From Sphingobacterium lumbrici (GTDB lineage: Bacteria > Bacteroidota > Bacteroidia > Sphingobacteriales > Sphingobacteriaceae), in NCBI RefSeq assembly GCF_006476045.1, contig NZ_SRZY01000004.1, positions 1 to 50,138 on the forward strand: a stretch of DNA of 50,138 nucleotides, written 5' to 3'. Shown here piece after piece: positions 8,909 to 16,544 of the stretch. A model generated the notes under the pieces. It saw only the letters and a list, made by a program, of their open reading frames with translations. It was not told the origin of the DNA and ran no database searches. The first letter of the stretch is position 1. The number at the start of each line of letters is the position of its first letter. The position numbers and the translations under genes were made by a program.

Positions 8909-9487
8909 TTATCTATTTCCCGGCAAGTATATCTGGAAACCAACTCCAACTCCTAATCCAGTTGCTTTGTCTGCACCACTGACATTCGCTTTGGAATAAT
9001 TGTATCCAAATGTTGCTTCTAAAGCTACTGTCTGTGTAATGAAATGTGCATACCCCACATTTGCACCTGCAGTAAACGTGGCTCCACTACCTGGAGAACT
9101 ACCTGCTATACCGACAGAACCATGGCCAAAGAAACGTCCTGTCGAACTTGCACCACCTGGAAAGTAGTAGCGTACAAAAGGAGCAACTCCATATCCCCAT
9201 GTGTTATCGTCATCTTTAAAAGTTTTCAATGAGAGCGTAGCTTCTGCACCGATAGCCAACCCGTCTGATATAAAATACCCTGCACGCGGATTTACAGCCG
9301 CATTGAAAGAATTTCCTTCAAAGCTATATCCAATACTTCCAATGGATCCACCGACTAACCAATTCCCGGCTTTTATAGGAGTAAGACCTACATTTGCTGA
9401 GGTTTGGGGTGTGGTGTTGATCTGCTGGGCATTTGCTAGGGAAATAATACCCATAGCTACCGCGAATGATAGTAAATATTTTTTCAT
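8909..9487 (-). CDS. outer-membrane beta-barrel protein
   Basis: The 192-residue protein has a Sec signal peptide (MKKYLLSFAVAMGIISLANA, cleavage near residue 20-21). Alternating Gly/aromatic beta-strands follow and it ends in FQIYLPGNR. It resembles the small OmpW/PorT-like beta-barrels common in Bacteroidota; no function can be assigned. It sits between gldA and gldFG on the same strand, 50 nt after gldA starts its own reading away, and is followed by a strong hairpin, so it may be expressed independently of the gld genes. It starts at ATG 9487. Confidence 0.8.
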   Translation of the reverse strand: MKKYLLSFAVAMGIISLANAQQINTTPQTSANVGLTPIKAGNWLVGGSIGSIGYSFEGNSFNAAVNPRAGYFISDGLAIGAEATLSLKTFKDDDNTWGYGVAPFVRYYFPGGASSTGRFFGHGSVGIAGSSPGSGATFTAGANVGYAHFITQTVALEATFGYNYSKANVSGADKATGLGVGVGFQIYLPGNR

Positions 9488-9537
9488 GTCTTTGTTCTTT
9501 TAGTTAGTTTATAAACAACAAGCCGAAAAAAAAGTTT

Positions 9538-10248
9538 TTAGGAACGGGTAAGTTGAACGAAAATTTCCTCCATACTTTGATTGGGAAATCTTATGGCGGC
9601 GTCAGATTTAAGGAAGTGATCTTTCACTATTCCTTTATTGAGGATAATGATTTCATCACATAGGATTTCTACTTCCTGCATAATGTGTGTAGATAATAGC
9701 ACTGTTTTGTTTTTGCTTAATTCTTTGATGAGTGCTCTTATTTCCAATATTTGATTGGGATCGAGTCCGGACGTAGGTTCGTCTAAAATTAAAATTTGAG
9801 GATCATGTATAATAGCCATTGCAAGACCAACACGTTGTTTGTAGCCTTTGGATAGCTGATGCACTCTCTTGTGTCGTTCTTGTGTTAGACCGGTGAGCGA
9901 TATTACTTCTTGGATTCGGTTTTTAGGATTTGGAATCTGATGTACATTGGCTTCAAACGTTAATATTTCCTGAACGTACATATCCATATATAGCGGATTA
10001 TTCTCGGGAAGATAACCGATTGTTTTCTTTGCGTTGATCGGTTCAAGCTGAATATTGATGCCGTTTACAACACATTCTCCCTGGTCAAAAGGAAGAATAC
10101 CCGCTAAAATTTTCATCGTGGTAGACTTTCCTGCACCATTCGGACCAAGAAAACCAATGATATGATTGGATTGGGTTTCAAAATTTATGGATGCCAATGC
10201 TTTTTGACTGCCATAAGTTTTAACGAGATTTTTTACCTGAATGGACAT
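9538..10248 (-). CDS. gldA: gliding-motility-type ABC transporter ATP-binding protein GldA
   Basis: This is the cytoplasmic ATPase of an ABC transporter. Motifs in order are Walker A GPNGAGKST (about 35-43), Q-loop region LPENNPLYMDMY, signature LSKGYKQRVGLA, Walker B ILILDEP with TSGLDPNQ, and switch His in LSTHIMQEVE. The length of 236 residues plus the ENNPLYMDMYVQEIL stretch match the GldA type. Its likely partner is the fused GldFG at 6398-8797. The aroK stop lies 4 nt upstream, indicating translational coupling in the DUF1599-DoxX-aroK-gldA run. Confidence 0.88.
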   Translation of the reverse strand: MSIQVKNLVKTYGSQKALASINFETQSNHIIGFLGPNGAGKSTTMKILAGILPFDQGECVVNGINIQLEPINAKKTIGYLPENNPLYMDMYVQEILTFEANVHQIPNPKNRIQEVISLTGLTQERHKRVHQLSKGYKQRVGLAMAIIHDPQILILDEPTSGLDPNQILEIRALIKELSKNKTVLLSTHIMQEVEILCDEIIILNKGIVKDHFLKSDAAIRFPNQSMEEIFVQLTRS

Positions 10249-10252
10249 ACGC

Positions 10253-10783
10253 TTAATATTGGATATCCTCTTCCTGATGTTTGTGTATAAGTTCGATGAT
10301 GTCTTCTAATGTGGTGTGGATTTGCTCGAACTTGATATGTGCTTGCTCATAATATCTTTTTCTTTCATGGAGTTTATTTTCGATGAAAGCTAATAGACTT
10401 TCGCCGGATAACCCTTTTAATACAGGACGTTTATTGACATCGGATTGACTTAGTCTCGCATAGAGTGATTTTGGTGTATGATAAAGATATAAAGAGAGTC
10501 CGTTGTTGTTTATCCACTCCATATTGTCGTAGAAACATGGTGTTCCTCCTCCTGTAGAAATTACAGCATACTTGTCTAGTTGTTTTTTTAGGAATTTGCG
10601 TTCTAATTCACGGAACTGCTGCTCTCCATATAGTGCAAAATATTCGGGAATAGACATTGCAATATGTGCCACAATTTCGTGGTCGAGATCGATAAATGGG
10701 ACTTGCAGTGATTGTGCGATTTTCTTACCCCAAGTCGTTTTACCGCTACCCATAAACCCTACTAAAAATATTGGCCTTCTCAT
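10253..10783 (-). CDS. aroK: shikimate kinase
   Basis: Phosphorylates shikimate to shikimate-3-phosphate, the fifth step of chorismate synthesis, in the cytosol. Visible motifs are Walker A GFMGSGKTTWGKKIA (about 9-23), the shikimate-binding DLDHEI and FRELE, the glycine-rich STGGGTPC, and the lid sequence with KRPVL. The 176-residue length is standard. One base separates its start from the stop of the DoxX gene upstream, and four bases separate its stop from gldA, so it is embedded in a tightly packed operon probably driven by the palindrome-bearing promoter at 12581-12612. Confidence 0.94.
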   Translation of the reverse strand: MRRPIFLVGFMGSGKTTWGKKIAQSLQVPFIDLDHEIVAHIAMSIPEYFALYGEQQFRELERKFLKKQLDKYAVISTGGGTPCFYDNMEWINNNGLSLYLYHTPKSLYARLSQSDVNKRPVLKGLSGESLLAFIENKLHERKRYYEQAHIKFEQIHTTLEDIIELIHKHQEEDIQY

Positions 10784-10784
10784 A

Positions 10785-11990
10785 TTATTGACCTTGAAAA
10801 TAAGTTTTTTCTAAATTTTCTTTGTTCGGAAATGATTGTTTCGACCATTTATTGATTACTACACCGTTTTGTAGAAGTAATATCCCGGGATTGGATCTAA
10901 CCATGCTTTTTAACGGGACAGCGTCAGCATAAAAGATCTCTAGGACTAAGTTTAATTGATCATTCAGGTAGCTGGCATCGTTAGAGGAACTTGAGGTTAG
11001 CAATGTGGCTCTAATATTGTAATCCTTGGAAAGATCCCGTATGGTTTCATTAAGATTATCTAAGGCAAGGAAATCTGTGGGTGACAATTTTGTTACATCT
11101 GTGCTTACGACTACAAAATTGTAATAGGGATTTGTGATGATTTCTTGAGTTACATTGTTACCTTCTGCATCGGAAATATTCAGATCAGAGATCGCTACTT
11201 GATACCCTTTTTTTATTAGCCTGGATTTTGGCTCGCCGATAATTTCCCAGTTTTCATCTTCCCATATTTTTTCATCCATATACACCTTGTCCGTCACCTT
11301 CTTGTTTTCACCTGTAGTTTTATGCTTTAGCGAATAGATATGTTCGTATTCATCTTGGGGTGCGTCTTCTGGAATCTCCATTAGTTTTGGTATATTATTA
11401 CCGACTTTGTAGGGTAAGAAGTCAATGAACGGTAAAAAATAGACGGTATATATGCCGATTCCGAAGGAAGCAACAATAATTAAAAAGGTGATTAAATTGC
11501 CGGAGAAACTGTTTTTAATGATGGACTTTAGTTGTGCCCTGTAAACGAATATATATAGTATGAAAGCTAATAGGACAAGGTCTTTTATAAAGGATTGCCA
11601 CGGTGTAAGTGGAATTGCATCTCCGAAGCATCCGCATGCTGTCACTACTTCAAAAAAGGCTGAATAGAATGTTAAAAACGTAAAAAAAATAATTAAAAGT
11701 AACAATCCCCAAGCAACTTTTTTGCCGGCAATTCCAAGTAATAGCAATGCGCCTAGAATAATTTCCGATGCACAGATAATTACTGCAACGGATGTGCTGT
11801 AATCATTCAGAAAATTTATATGAAAAACATGAAAATATTCTTGTAGTTTAAAACCGAATCCCATAGGATCATTGGCCTTGATTAATCCGGAGAAGATAAA
11901 AAGTAAACCTACAAATAATCGTGACACCCAGAGCAAGGGGTTGGGCTTTTCGGATCTGGTATTATAAGCGGTGTAATATGAAGTTGACAT
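10785..11990 (-). CDS. BT_3928-type DoxX membrane protein with thiol-redox-like C-terminus
   Basis: The first ~180 residues hold four or more TM helices of the DoxX/MauE type (LFVGLLFIFSGLIKANDP is the hallmark), with a Cys pair in TACGCFGDA. A further TM helix (about 166-190) leads to a C-terminal extracytoplasmic domain ending in a thioredoxin-fold-like part (NPGILLLQNGVVINKW). The layout matches the BT_3928 family of Bacteroidota. DoxX/MauE proteins are linked to disulfide or quinone redox chemistry, but the role here is not established. The gap to the upstream DUF1599 stop is 6 nt and to aroK 1 nt. DUF1599 next to this family is a recurrent pairing in the phylum. Confidence 0.85.
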   Translation of the reverse strand: MSTSYYTAYNTRSEKPNPLLWVSRLFVGLLFIFSGLIKANDPMGFGFKLQEYFHVFHINFLNDYSTSVAVIICASEIILGALLLLGIAGKKVAWGLLLLIIFFTFLTFYSAFFEVVTACGCFGDAIPLTPWQSFIKDLVLLAFILYIFVYRAQLKSIIKNSFSGNLITFLIIVASFGIGIYTVYFLPFIDFLPYKVGNNIPKLMEIPEDAPQDEYEHIYSLKHKTTGENKKVTDKVYMDEKIWEDENWEIIGEPKSRLIKKGYQVAISDLNISDAEGNNVTQEIITNPYYNFVVVSTDVTKLSPTDFLALDNLNETIRDLSKDYNIRATLLTSSSSNDASYLNDQLNLVLEIFYADAVPLKSMVRSNPGILLLQNGVVINKWSKQSFPNKENLEKTYFQGQ

Positions 11991-11996
11991 TTCGTT

Positions 11997-12542
11997 CTAT
12001 TTTTGTTCAGCTAATCCTAATTTTATTAACGCAAATACAGCATAATTTAGCATGTCTTGATAATTGGCTTTCAATCCTTCTGAAACTAAAGTCTGACCAT
12101 CGTTGTCTTCGATTTGTTTGATACGATGGATTTTCATTAAAATGAGATCTGTCATGGATGAGGTGCGCATATCACGCCATGCTTCACCGTAATCATGGTT
12201 TTTGGCGAACATTAAGTCTCGTGTCTCATTTACCTTTTCGGTATATTGTTGAGTGACCCATATTGGATCAAGGTTTTCTTCTCCATCCTCGCCGAGCTCA
12301 AGTTGCATCAGTGCAATAACACAATAATTAATGATACCGACATACTCATCGATAATGCCTTCACCTACTTTGGATATTTTTTTTATTTCGAGCGTCCGTA
12401 TACGCTGAGCCTTGATATAGATCTGATCTGTGATCGATGAAAGTCGTAAGATACGCCAGGCTGTACCATAATCTTTCGTTTTTTTGATAAATAAATCCTG
12501 ACAATAGTTTATTACATTATTGTATTCCGTAGTCGTGTCCAT
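11997..12542 (-). CDS. DUF1599 protein with two tandem copies of the domain
   Basis: The protein is two copies of the same helical unit: KDYGTAWRILRLSSITDQIY (about 19-38) and HDYGEAWRDMRTSSMTDLIL (second half). Each copy is followed by a K..RI segment and a NYCVIAL/NYAVFAL helix. DUF1599 has been linked by others to nucleotide-modification or MazG-like folds; no activity is demonstrated by this sequence. The start at ATG 12542 (MDTTTEYNNVINY) is chosen because the longer frame begins inside the palindromic promoter element (12594-12606), so its N-terminus MQSIFSKF is promoter DNA. It is the first gene of the run DUF1599, DoxX, aroK, gldA. Confidence 0.85.
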   Translation of the reverse strand: MDTTTEYNNVINYCQDLFIKKTKDYGTAWRILRLSSITDQIYIKAQRIRTLEIKKISKVGEGIIDEYVGIINYCVIALMQLELGEDGEENLDPIWVTQQYTEKVNETRDLMFAKNHDYGEAWRDMRTSSMTDLILMKIHRIKQIEDNDGQTLVSEGLKANYQDMLNYAVFALIKLGLAEQK

Positions 12543-12580
12543 ATAAAATTTTATATTGCTGTATAAGCAAAGTATTGGCA

Positions 12581-12612
12581 CAAACTTAGAGAAAATGCTT
12601 TGCATTCACGAA
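12581..12612 (-). promoter_or_regulatory. repeated promoter/operator element, copy 1 (DUF1599-aroK-gldA run)
   Basis: On the minus strand, TTCG is followed after 20 nt by TAAGTTTG, fitting a -33/-7 promoter. The spacer contains the perfect palindrome AATGCAAAGCATT (12594-12606). It agrees with copies at 21581-21612 and 49475-49506 at 30 of 32 positions each. The predicted transcript starts near 12574, about 30 nt before the ATG at 12542. Confidence 0.75.
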
Positions 12613-12707
12613 AGCCTAATGGAAAAAATACTATTCGTATTAGTTGCGTATTGATTTTGGATAAAAATTAGTTCTATAGACTTGGTGGATTTTATCAAAA
12701 GGATTAT

Positions 12708-12715
12708 TACCTTTG
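12708..12715 (+). promoter_or_regulatory. -7 promoter element for cysE-cysM
   Basis: TACCTTTG matches TAnnTTTG exactly and would start a transcript near 12722, before the ATG at 12749. A TTG lies 23 nt upstream (12682-12684), slightly wider than the ideal spacing. The longer frame starting with a TTG at 12713 would overlap this box. Confidence 0.5.
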
Positions 12716-12748
12716 ATTGTCTGGAGAAGTATATCTCTGGTAAACATT

Positions 12749-13558
12749 ATGAAAGATTTTTATCATCATTTATATCAGAAGCAACTCGAAGTCCAGGATA
12801 TGCCGAGTAATAGACGTATTGCCGAGTGGGCTACGCATGTGCTTCACCTGTTATTTCCAGAGCGGAATTCGAAAAGTTTCCAAAGTGTGGAAGAAATAAA
12901 ATTAGCGTTCGAACAGGCCGAAGTTGAATTATTTGAACTCCTGCTGAAAACTAAAGCATGCTCACACTGTGATAATCGAAAAGTCGCTGAAGTTTTTTTT
13001 ATGGAGTTGCCACAGATTTATGCACGCATGTTGACGGATGCTCAGGCAATAATGGACGGTGACCCGGCTGCACGAAGCATCAGGGAAGTAATTCGAACAT
13101 ATCCGGGATTTACTGCTATCTGTATGTATCGTATAGCACACCAACTTTGGATACTGGGCGTGCCCTTGATCCCACGGATTTTGACGGAGCATGCACATTC
13201 TAAGACGGGTATAGATATTCACCCGGGTGCCAGGATTGGCGAATATCTATATATCGATCACGGTACCGGGCTTGTAATTGGCGAAACCTGTATTATTGGG
13301 AATCATGTGAAATTATACCAAGGTGTCACGTTGGGTGCGCTGAGTGTTACAAAATCAATGGTGGATACACAGCGTCATCCTATTATTGAGGATTATGTGA
13401 TTATCTATGCAGGGGCAACTATTTTGGGAGGAGAAACGGTAGTCGGCCACCATTCCATTATTGGAGGTAATGTATGGTTGACCAACAGCGTAGAAGCGTA
13501 TACCACGGTATATCATTTACCCAATTCAAAATTTATCGACTCAAAACCACTTGTATAA
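12749..13558 (+). CDS. cysE: serine O-acetyltransferase
   Basis: Makes O-acetylserine from serine and acetyl-CoA, the first step of cysteine synthesis. An N-terminal helical region is followed by a left-handed beta-helix of hexapeptide repeats (about 160-260: HPGARIGEYLYIDHGTG, VIGETCIIGNHVKLYQG, ILGGETVVGHHSIIGG). The active-site HPGA...DHGTG and the loop RHPIIED are present. The ATG at 12749 (MKDFYHHLYQKQ) is preferred over a TTG at 12713 that overlaps the -7 box. The last base of the stop codon is shared with the start of the cysteine synthase gene (TAATG), so translation of the two enzymes is coupled. Length of 269 residues matches the EpsC-like Bacteroidota form. Confidence 0.93.
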   Translation: MKDFYHHLYQKQLEVQDMPSNRRIAEWATHVLHLLFPERNSKSFQSVEEIKLAFEQAEVELFELLLKTKACSHCDNRKVAEVFFMELPQIYARMLTDAQAIMDGDPAARSIREVIRTYPGFTAICMYRIAHQLWILGVPLIPRILTEHAHSKTGIDIHPGARIGEYLYIDHGTGLVIGETCIIGNHVKLYQGVTLGALSVTKSMVDTQRHPIIEDYVIIYAGATILGGETVVGHHSIIGGNVWLTNSVEAYTTVYHLPNSKFIDSKPLV

Positions 13559-14430
13559 TGGGAAATATAATTGACTCTATTGGCAACACACCGTTGGTAG
13601 AAATTACCTCGTTTCATTCCAATCCGAAGGTACGAATTTATGCAAAAATGGAAGGAAATAATCCGGCGGGCTCGGTAAAAGATCGCGCTGCATTGAACAT
13701 GATCCGCTCGGCTTTAGAAAGGGGAGAAATCACAAAAGATACCAAGCTTATTGAAGCTACAAGTGGCAATACGGGTATTGCGTTGGCGATGATTGCCGGC
13801 ATGTATGATTTGAGTTTAGAACTGGTCATGCCATCTACTTCTACGCGCGAGCGTACATTGACGATGGAGGCCTTTGGAGCGAAAGTGACCTTGTTAGATA
13901 CGATGGAAATCTGTCGTGATTATGCAGAGGAAAAGGCAGCGACTGGAGAATATTTTATTCTGAATCAATTTTCCAATCCGGATAATTATAAGGCACACAT
14001 TAAGACTACCGGTCCTGAAATCTGGCGTGATACGGAAGGTAAAATAACACACTTTGTAAGTGCAATGGGTACTACAGGTACCATAATGGGAAATTCTATT
14101 TTCTTAAAGGACAAAAATCCGGCGATCCAGATTATAGGTTGTCAGCCTACTGAAGAATCTTCCATTCCGGGGATTAGAAGATGGCCTGAGGCTTATTTGC
14201 CGAAAATATTTGATGCCTCAAGGGTGGATAGGGTTATCGATATTTCTCAACAGGATGCTACCGAAAAGGCACGGGAGCTTACGAAAAGGGAAGGCATATT
14301 TTCGGGTATGAGTACAGGAGGAGCTTTTCATGCTGCGCTGCAGGTTGCGAATGAAATCGAAGAGGGTGTGATTGTATTCATTTCCTGCGATCGCGGAGAT
14401 CGATACCTAAGTTCCGATTTGTTTGGATAG
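13558..14430 (+). CDS. cysM: cysteine synthase (CysM type)
   Basis: A PLP enzyme that converts O-acetylserine and sulfide (or thiosulfate) to cysteine. It opens MGNIIDSIGNTPLVEI. The PLP lysine lies in NPAGSVKDRAA, the phosphate-binding loop is TSGNTGIALAM, and GTTGTIMG and FSGMSTGGAFHAAL follow. The 290-residue length, the MPSTSTRERTLTMEAFGA segment and the C-terminal SCDRGDRYLSSDLF favour the shorter CysM type over CysK; substrate preference is inferred. The start codon overlaps the cysE stop (TAATG), which fixes the start and rejects the longer upstream frame that runs inside cysE. Confidence 0.9.
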   Translation: MGNIIDSIGNTPLVEITSFHSNPKVRIYAKMEGNNPAGSVKDRAALNMIRSALERGEITKDTKLIEATSGNTGIALAMIAGMYDLSLELVMPSTSTRERTLTMEAFGAKVTLLDTMEICRDYAEEKAATGEYFILNQFSNPDNYKAHIKTTGPEIWRDTEGKITHFVSAMGTTGTIMGNSIFLKDKNPAIQIIGCQPTEESSIPGIRRWPEAYLPKIFDASRVDRVIDISQQDATEKARELTKREGIFSGMSTGGAFHAALQVANEIEEGVIVFISCDRGDRYLSSDLFG

Positions 14431-14480
14431 GTTGTATTAGTATGGGGTACTAGGTATTAAGACAATGCTTTTTTTTACTT

Positions 14481-15173
14481 TTATTCCCTGCTCCAGATCT
14501 CGTATAGTGGATCTCCTTTTGAACTGTTTCCAGAGTGATGCCATTCGTTATCTTTGATTTCTCCTTTGAAATTCAGATGATTGCCTACACGCGAATTATC
14601 ACGGGAAAAGAAAAGTAGATGTTCGGTATATTGCTGGTCTTTGTGTGTGTAATGGCCACCGCCTGTACCATAGAAGCCTTTTACAGCGGGGTTGATCGCG
14701 ACCCATTGAAAATAGCCATCTACTAGGATTTTTATTGTTTTTCGGTCTCCACGTCGTATGGTACTTATTTCATTTCCCTGTTTCCGCCCGCTAATTCGCC
14801 ATACACCATCAAGATCCTGAACTTTGGCAGGCTGCTTTTTGTAAACAGTCCCTTTTTGATCTTTGAGATTAGTACCATCTAGTTGTATTGGCAATTCTTG
14901 TGTTGTACCAACTTCACTGCTGTCCTGATCGCTGTATTCTAGACTGATGGAAAGCGTTTTTCCATCATATTTAAAAGGACCTCCTTTTGTAGAGAGATAC
15001 GCTTTATCCTGATAGACGATCTGCGAACTGTAACCGTCTGCAAAAAGCCACAAGGTATTTAGATTCGATGTCTTAGCCTGATATACTCCATTTAAGGACG
15101 ATGATGACTGGGAAGAAGCAGGAATTGTAAAGAGCATGCCTATTCCGAAAATGATAGCAGATAGCGATTTCAT
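14481..15173 (-). CDS. secreted protein of unknown function with a duplicated lipocalin-like unit
   Basis: I do not recognise a named family with confidence. The 230-residue protein starts with a Sec signal (MKSLSAIIFGIGMLFTIPASS, cleavage near 21). It then shows two similar units: LNGVYQAK...WLFADGYSSQIVY...SEVG, and LDGVWRIS...ILVDGYFQWVAI...SRVG. The repeated [LN]DGV[YW], DGY and VG positions suggest an ancient duplication of a small beta-barrel or lipocalin-like fold. It converges on cysM from the opposite strand with about 50 nt between, and the MBL gene lies divergently upstream. Probably periplasmic; the role is unknown. Confidence 0.7.
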   Translation of the reverse strand: MKSLSAIIFGIGMLFTIPASSQSSSSLNGVYQAKTSNLNTLWLFADGYSSQIVYQDKAYLSTKGGPFKYDGKTLSISLEYSDQDSSEVGTTQELPIQLDGTNLKDQKGTVYKKQPAKVQDLDGVWRISGRKQGNEISTIRRGDRKTIKILVDGYFQWVAINPAVKGFYGTGGGHYTHKDQQYTEHLLFFSRDNSRVGNHLNFKGEIKDNEWHHSGNSSKGDPLYEIWSRE

Positions 15174-15369
15174 GTTTATAATGTGTTGGTATTGTTAAAG
15201 ATATGTAAAAAACATCAAAAGATGTGTTTATCAATGTTGTTAAACGTTGGGCAATAGTGCCGCATATTAGATAACACCCGATAGTTACATTTGGTTTTAT
15301 TTTATTTCTACATTAAATCAACAGTTCGTACAAATTCCGCGATTGCTTATTTTGTATTTTAGCACCGAA

Positions 15370-16509
15370 ATGAATAGTATTAAAAAACATAGATACAGAA
15401 AGATGTGCATTTTCTTTATTATAATTGCTGTTTTGTTAGGAGTTGGGATTGTCTTTTTAAAGCACCCGCTCTTTGGTAAAGTGGCATCAGGGGAAAGGCT
15501 TGAACGTATAAAACAATCCAAAAATTATCGCGATGGCGAGTTTCAAAACCTATCGCATACGCCTGCAATGGCGGAAGGTGTTTCTTATTTTAGTGTGATA
15601 AAGGAATTACTATTTGCTAAAGTAGAGGAAGCTTATCCAATTGACAGTATACCACACGTAAAAACAGATTTAACGGAATTGCCGACTGATATGGATGGGT
15701 TAGTTTGGTTCGGACATTCGTCTTATTATATGCAGATAGAAGGAGTGAAGTTTTTAGTTGATCCGGTATTCACTAAGAATGCTTCGCCTCTTTATGGTAC
15801 TAATAATGCTTTTAAAGGAGCGGATCTGACACTTTCTGGAGATATGCCTCGTTTGGACTACTTAATTATTACACATGACCACTACGACCATTTAGATTAT
15901 ACTACTTTTCGACAGCTTAAAGACAAAGTAAGTCATGTTATTTGCCCCTTGGGAGTTGGCGAGCATTTGGAGTTTTGGGGATATCCTTCTGAACAAATAA
16001 CAGAATTGGACTGGTATGAAACTACAAAGTTAAAGAATAACATGTCGCTTACTTCTACGCCGGCAAGACACTTTTCAGGCCGATCTTTTAAAAGAAATCA
16101 AACGCTTTGGACATCCTTTGTGTTAAAAGCAGCGAATTTGAAGATATTCGTAGGTGGGGATAGCGGATACGACACGCATTTCAAGATGATTGGTGAAAAG
16201 TATGGGCCATTTGATTTTGCAATTTTAGAGAATGGACAATACGACTATAAATGGAAATACATTCATATGATGCCGGAGGAGGTGTTGCTGGCAACACAAG
16301 ATTTGTCCGCTAAACGTGTATTACCCGTTCATTCCGGGAAATTTAAACTCGCTAACCATCCTTGGAAAGAACCTTTGGAAAAAGTGACATCGTTGAATGA
16401 TGACGGTCCAAGACTCCATATAATAACACCCAAAATAGGAGAACTGGTTGATTTTCGAAATGAAAATCAGGTGTTCGAAAGCTGGTGGAAACAGGAGGAA
16501 TGTAAATAA
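15370..16509 (+). CDS. membrane-anchored MBL-fold metallo-hydrolase (NAPE-PLD/UlaG-like)
   Basis: The metallo-beta-lactamase fold is shown by VWFGHSSYYMQIEGVKFLVDP and the zinc motif THDHYDHLD (HxHxDH). Later metal ligands are in TSTPARHFSGR, VGGDSGYDTHF and VLPVHSGKF. This arrangement, with Trp-Phe-Gly-His-Ser near the start and an ARH loop, resembles the NAPE-PLD/UlaG branch of the superfamily; the substrate is not readable. An N-terminal TM helix (MCIFFIIIAVLLGVGIVFL, about 13-31) anchors the enzyme, with the catalytic domain probably outside the cytoplasm. The ATG at 15370 is chosen over a TTG at 15343. It is convergent with the C1 peptidase gene across a shared terminator. Confidence 0.85.
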   Translation: MNSIKKHRYRKMCIFFIIIAVLLGVGIVFLKHPLFGKVASGERLERIKQSKNYRDGEFQNLSHTPAMAEGVSYFSVIKELLFAKVEEAYPIDSIPHVKTDLTELPTDMDGLVWFGHSSYYMQIEGVKFLVDPVFTKNASPLYGTNNAFKGADLTLSGDMPRLDYLIITHDHYDHLDYTTFRQLKDKVSHVICPLGVGEHLEFWGYPSEQITELDWYETTKLKNNMSLTSTPARHFSGRSFKRNQTLWTSFVLKAANLKIFVGGDSGYDTHFKMIGEKYGPFDFAILENGQYDYKWKYIHMMPEEVLLATQDLSAKRVLPVHSGKFKLANHPWKEPLEKVTSLNDDGPRLHIITPKIGELVDFRNENQVFESWWKQEECK

Positions 16510-16510
16510 A

Positions 16511-16535
16511 GAAGGTGGTTGAAAAAACCACCTTC
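16511..16535. terminator. bidirectional terminator between the MBL and C1 peptidase genes
   Basis: A perfect 10-bp stem GAAGGTGGTT/AACCACCTTC has a 5-nt A-rich loop. It begins right after the MBL stop (16509) and ends 10 nt from the peptidase stop (16545), so it serves both convergent genes. T-tracts are weak. Confidence 0.75.
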
Positions 16536-16544
16536 AAATAGTAT

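Noticed and set aside
12594..12606. The palindrome copies as IS or MITE ends
   Set aside because: There is only one 32-bp copy per site, no target duplication, no partner end and fixed spacing to genes, so a promoter role is more likely.
15178..15369. An RNA gene in the spacer between the two-repeat protein and the MBL gene
   Set aside because: The stretch is A/T-rich with no stable stem; I see nothing beyond promoter-like A/T tracts.
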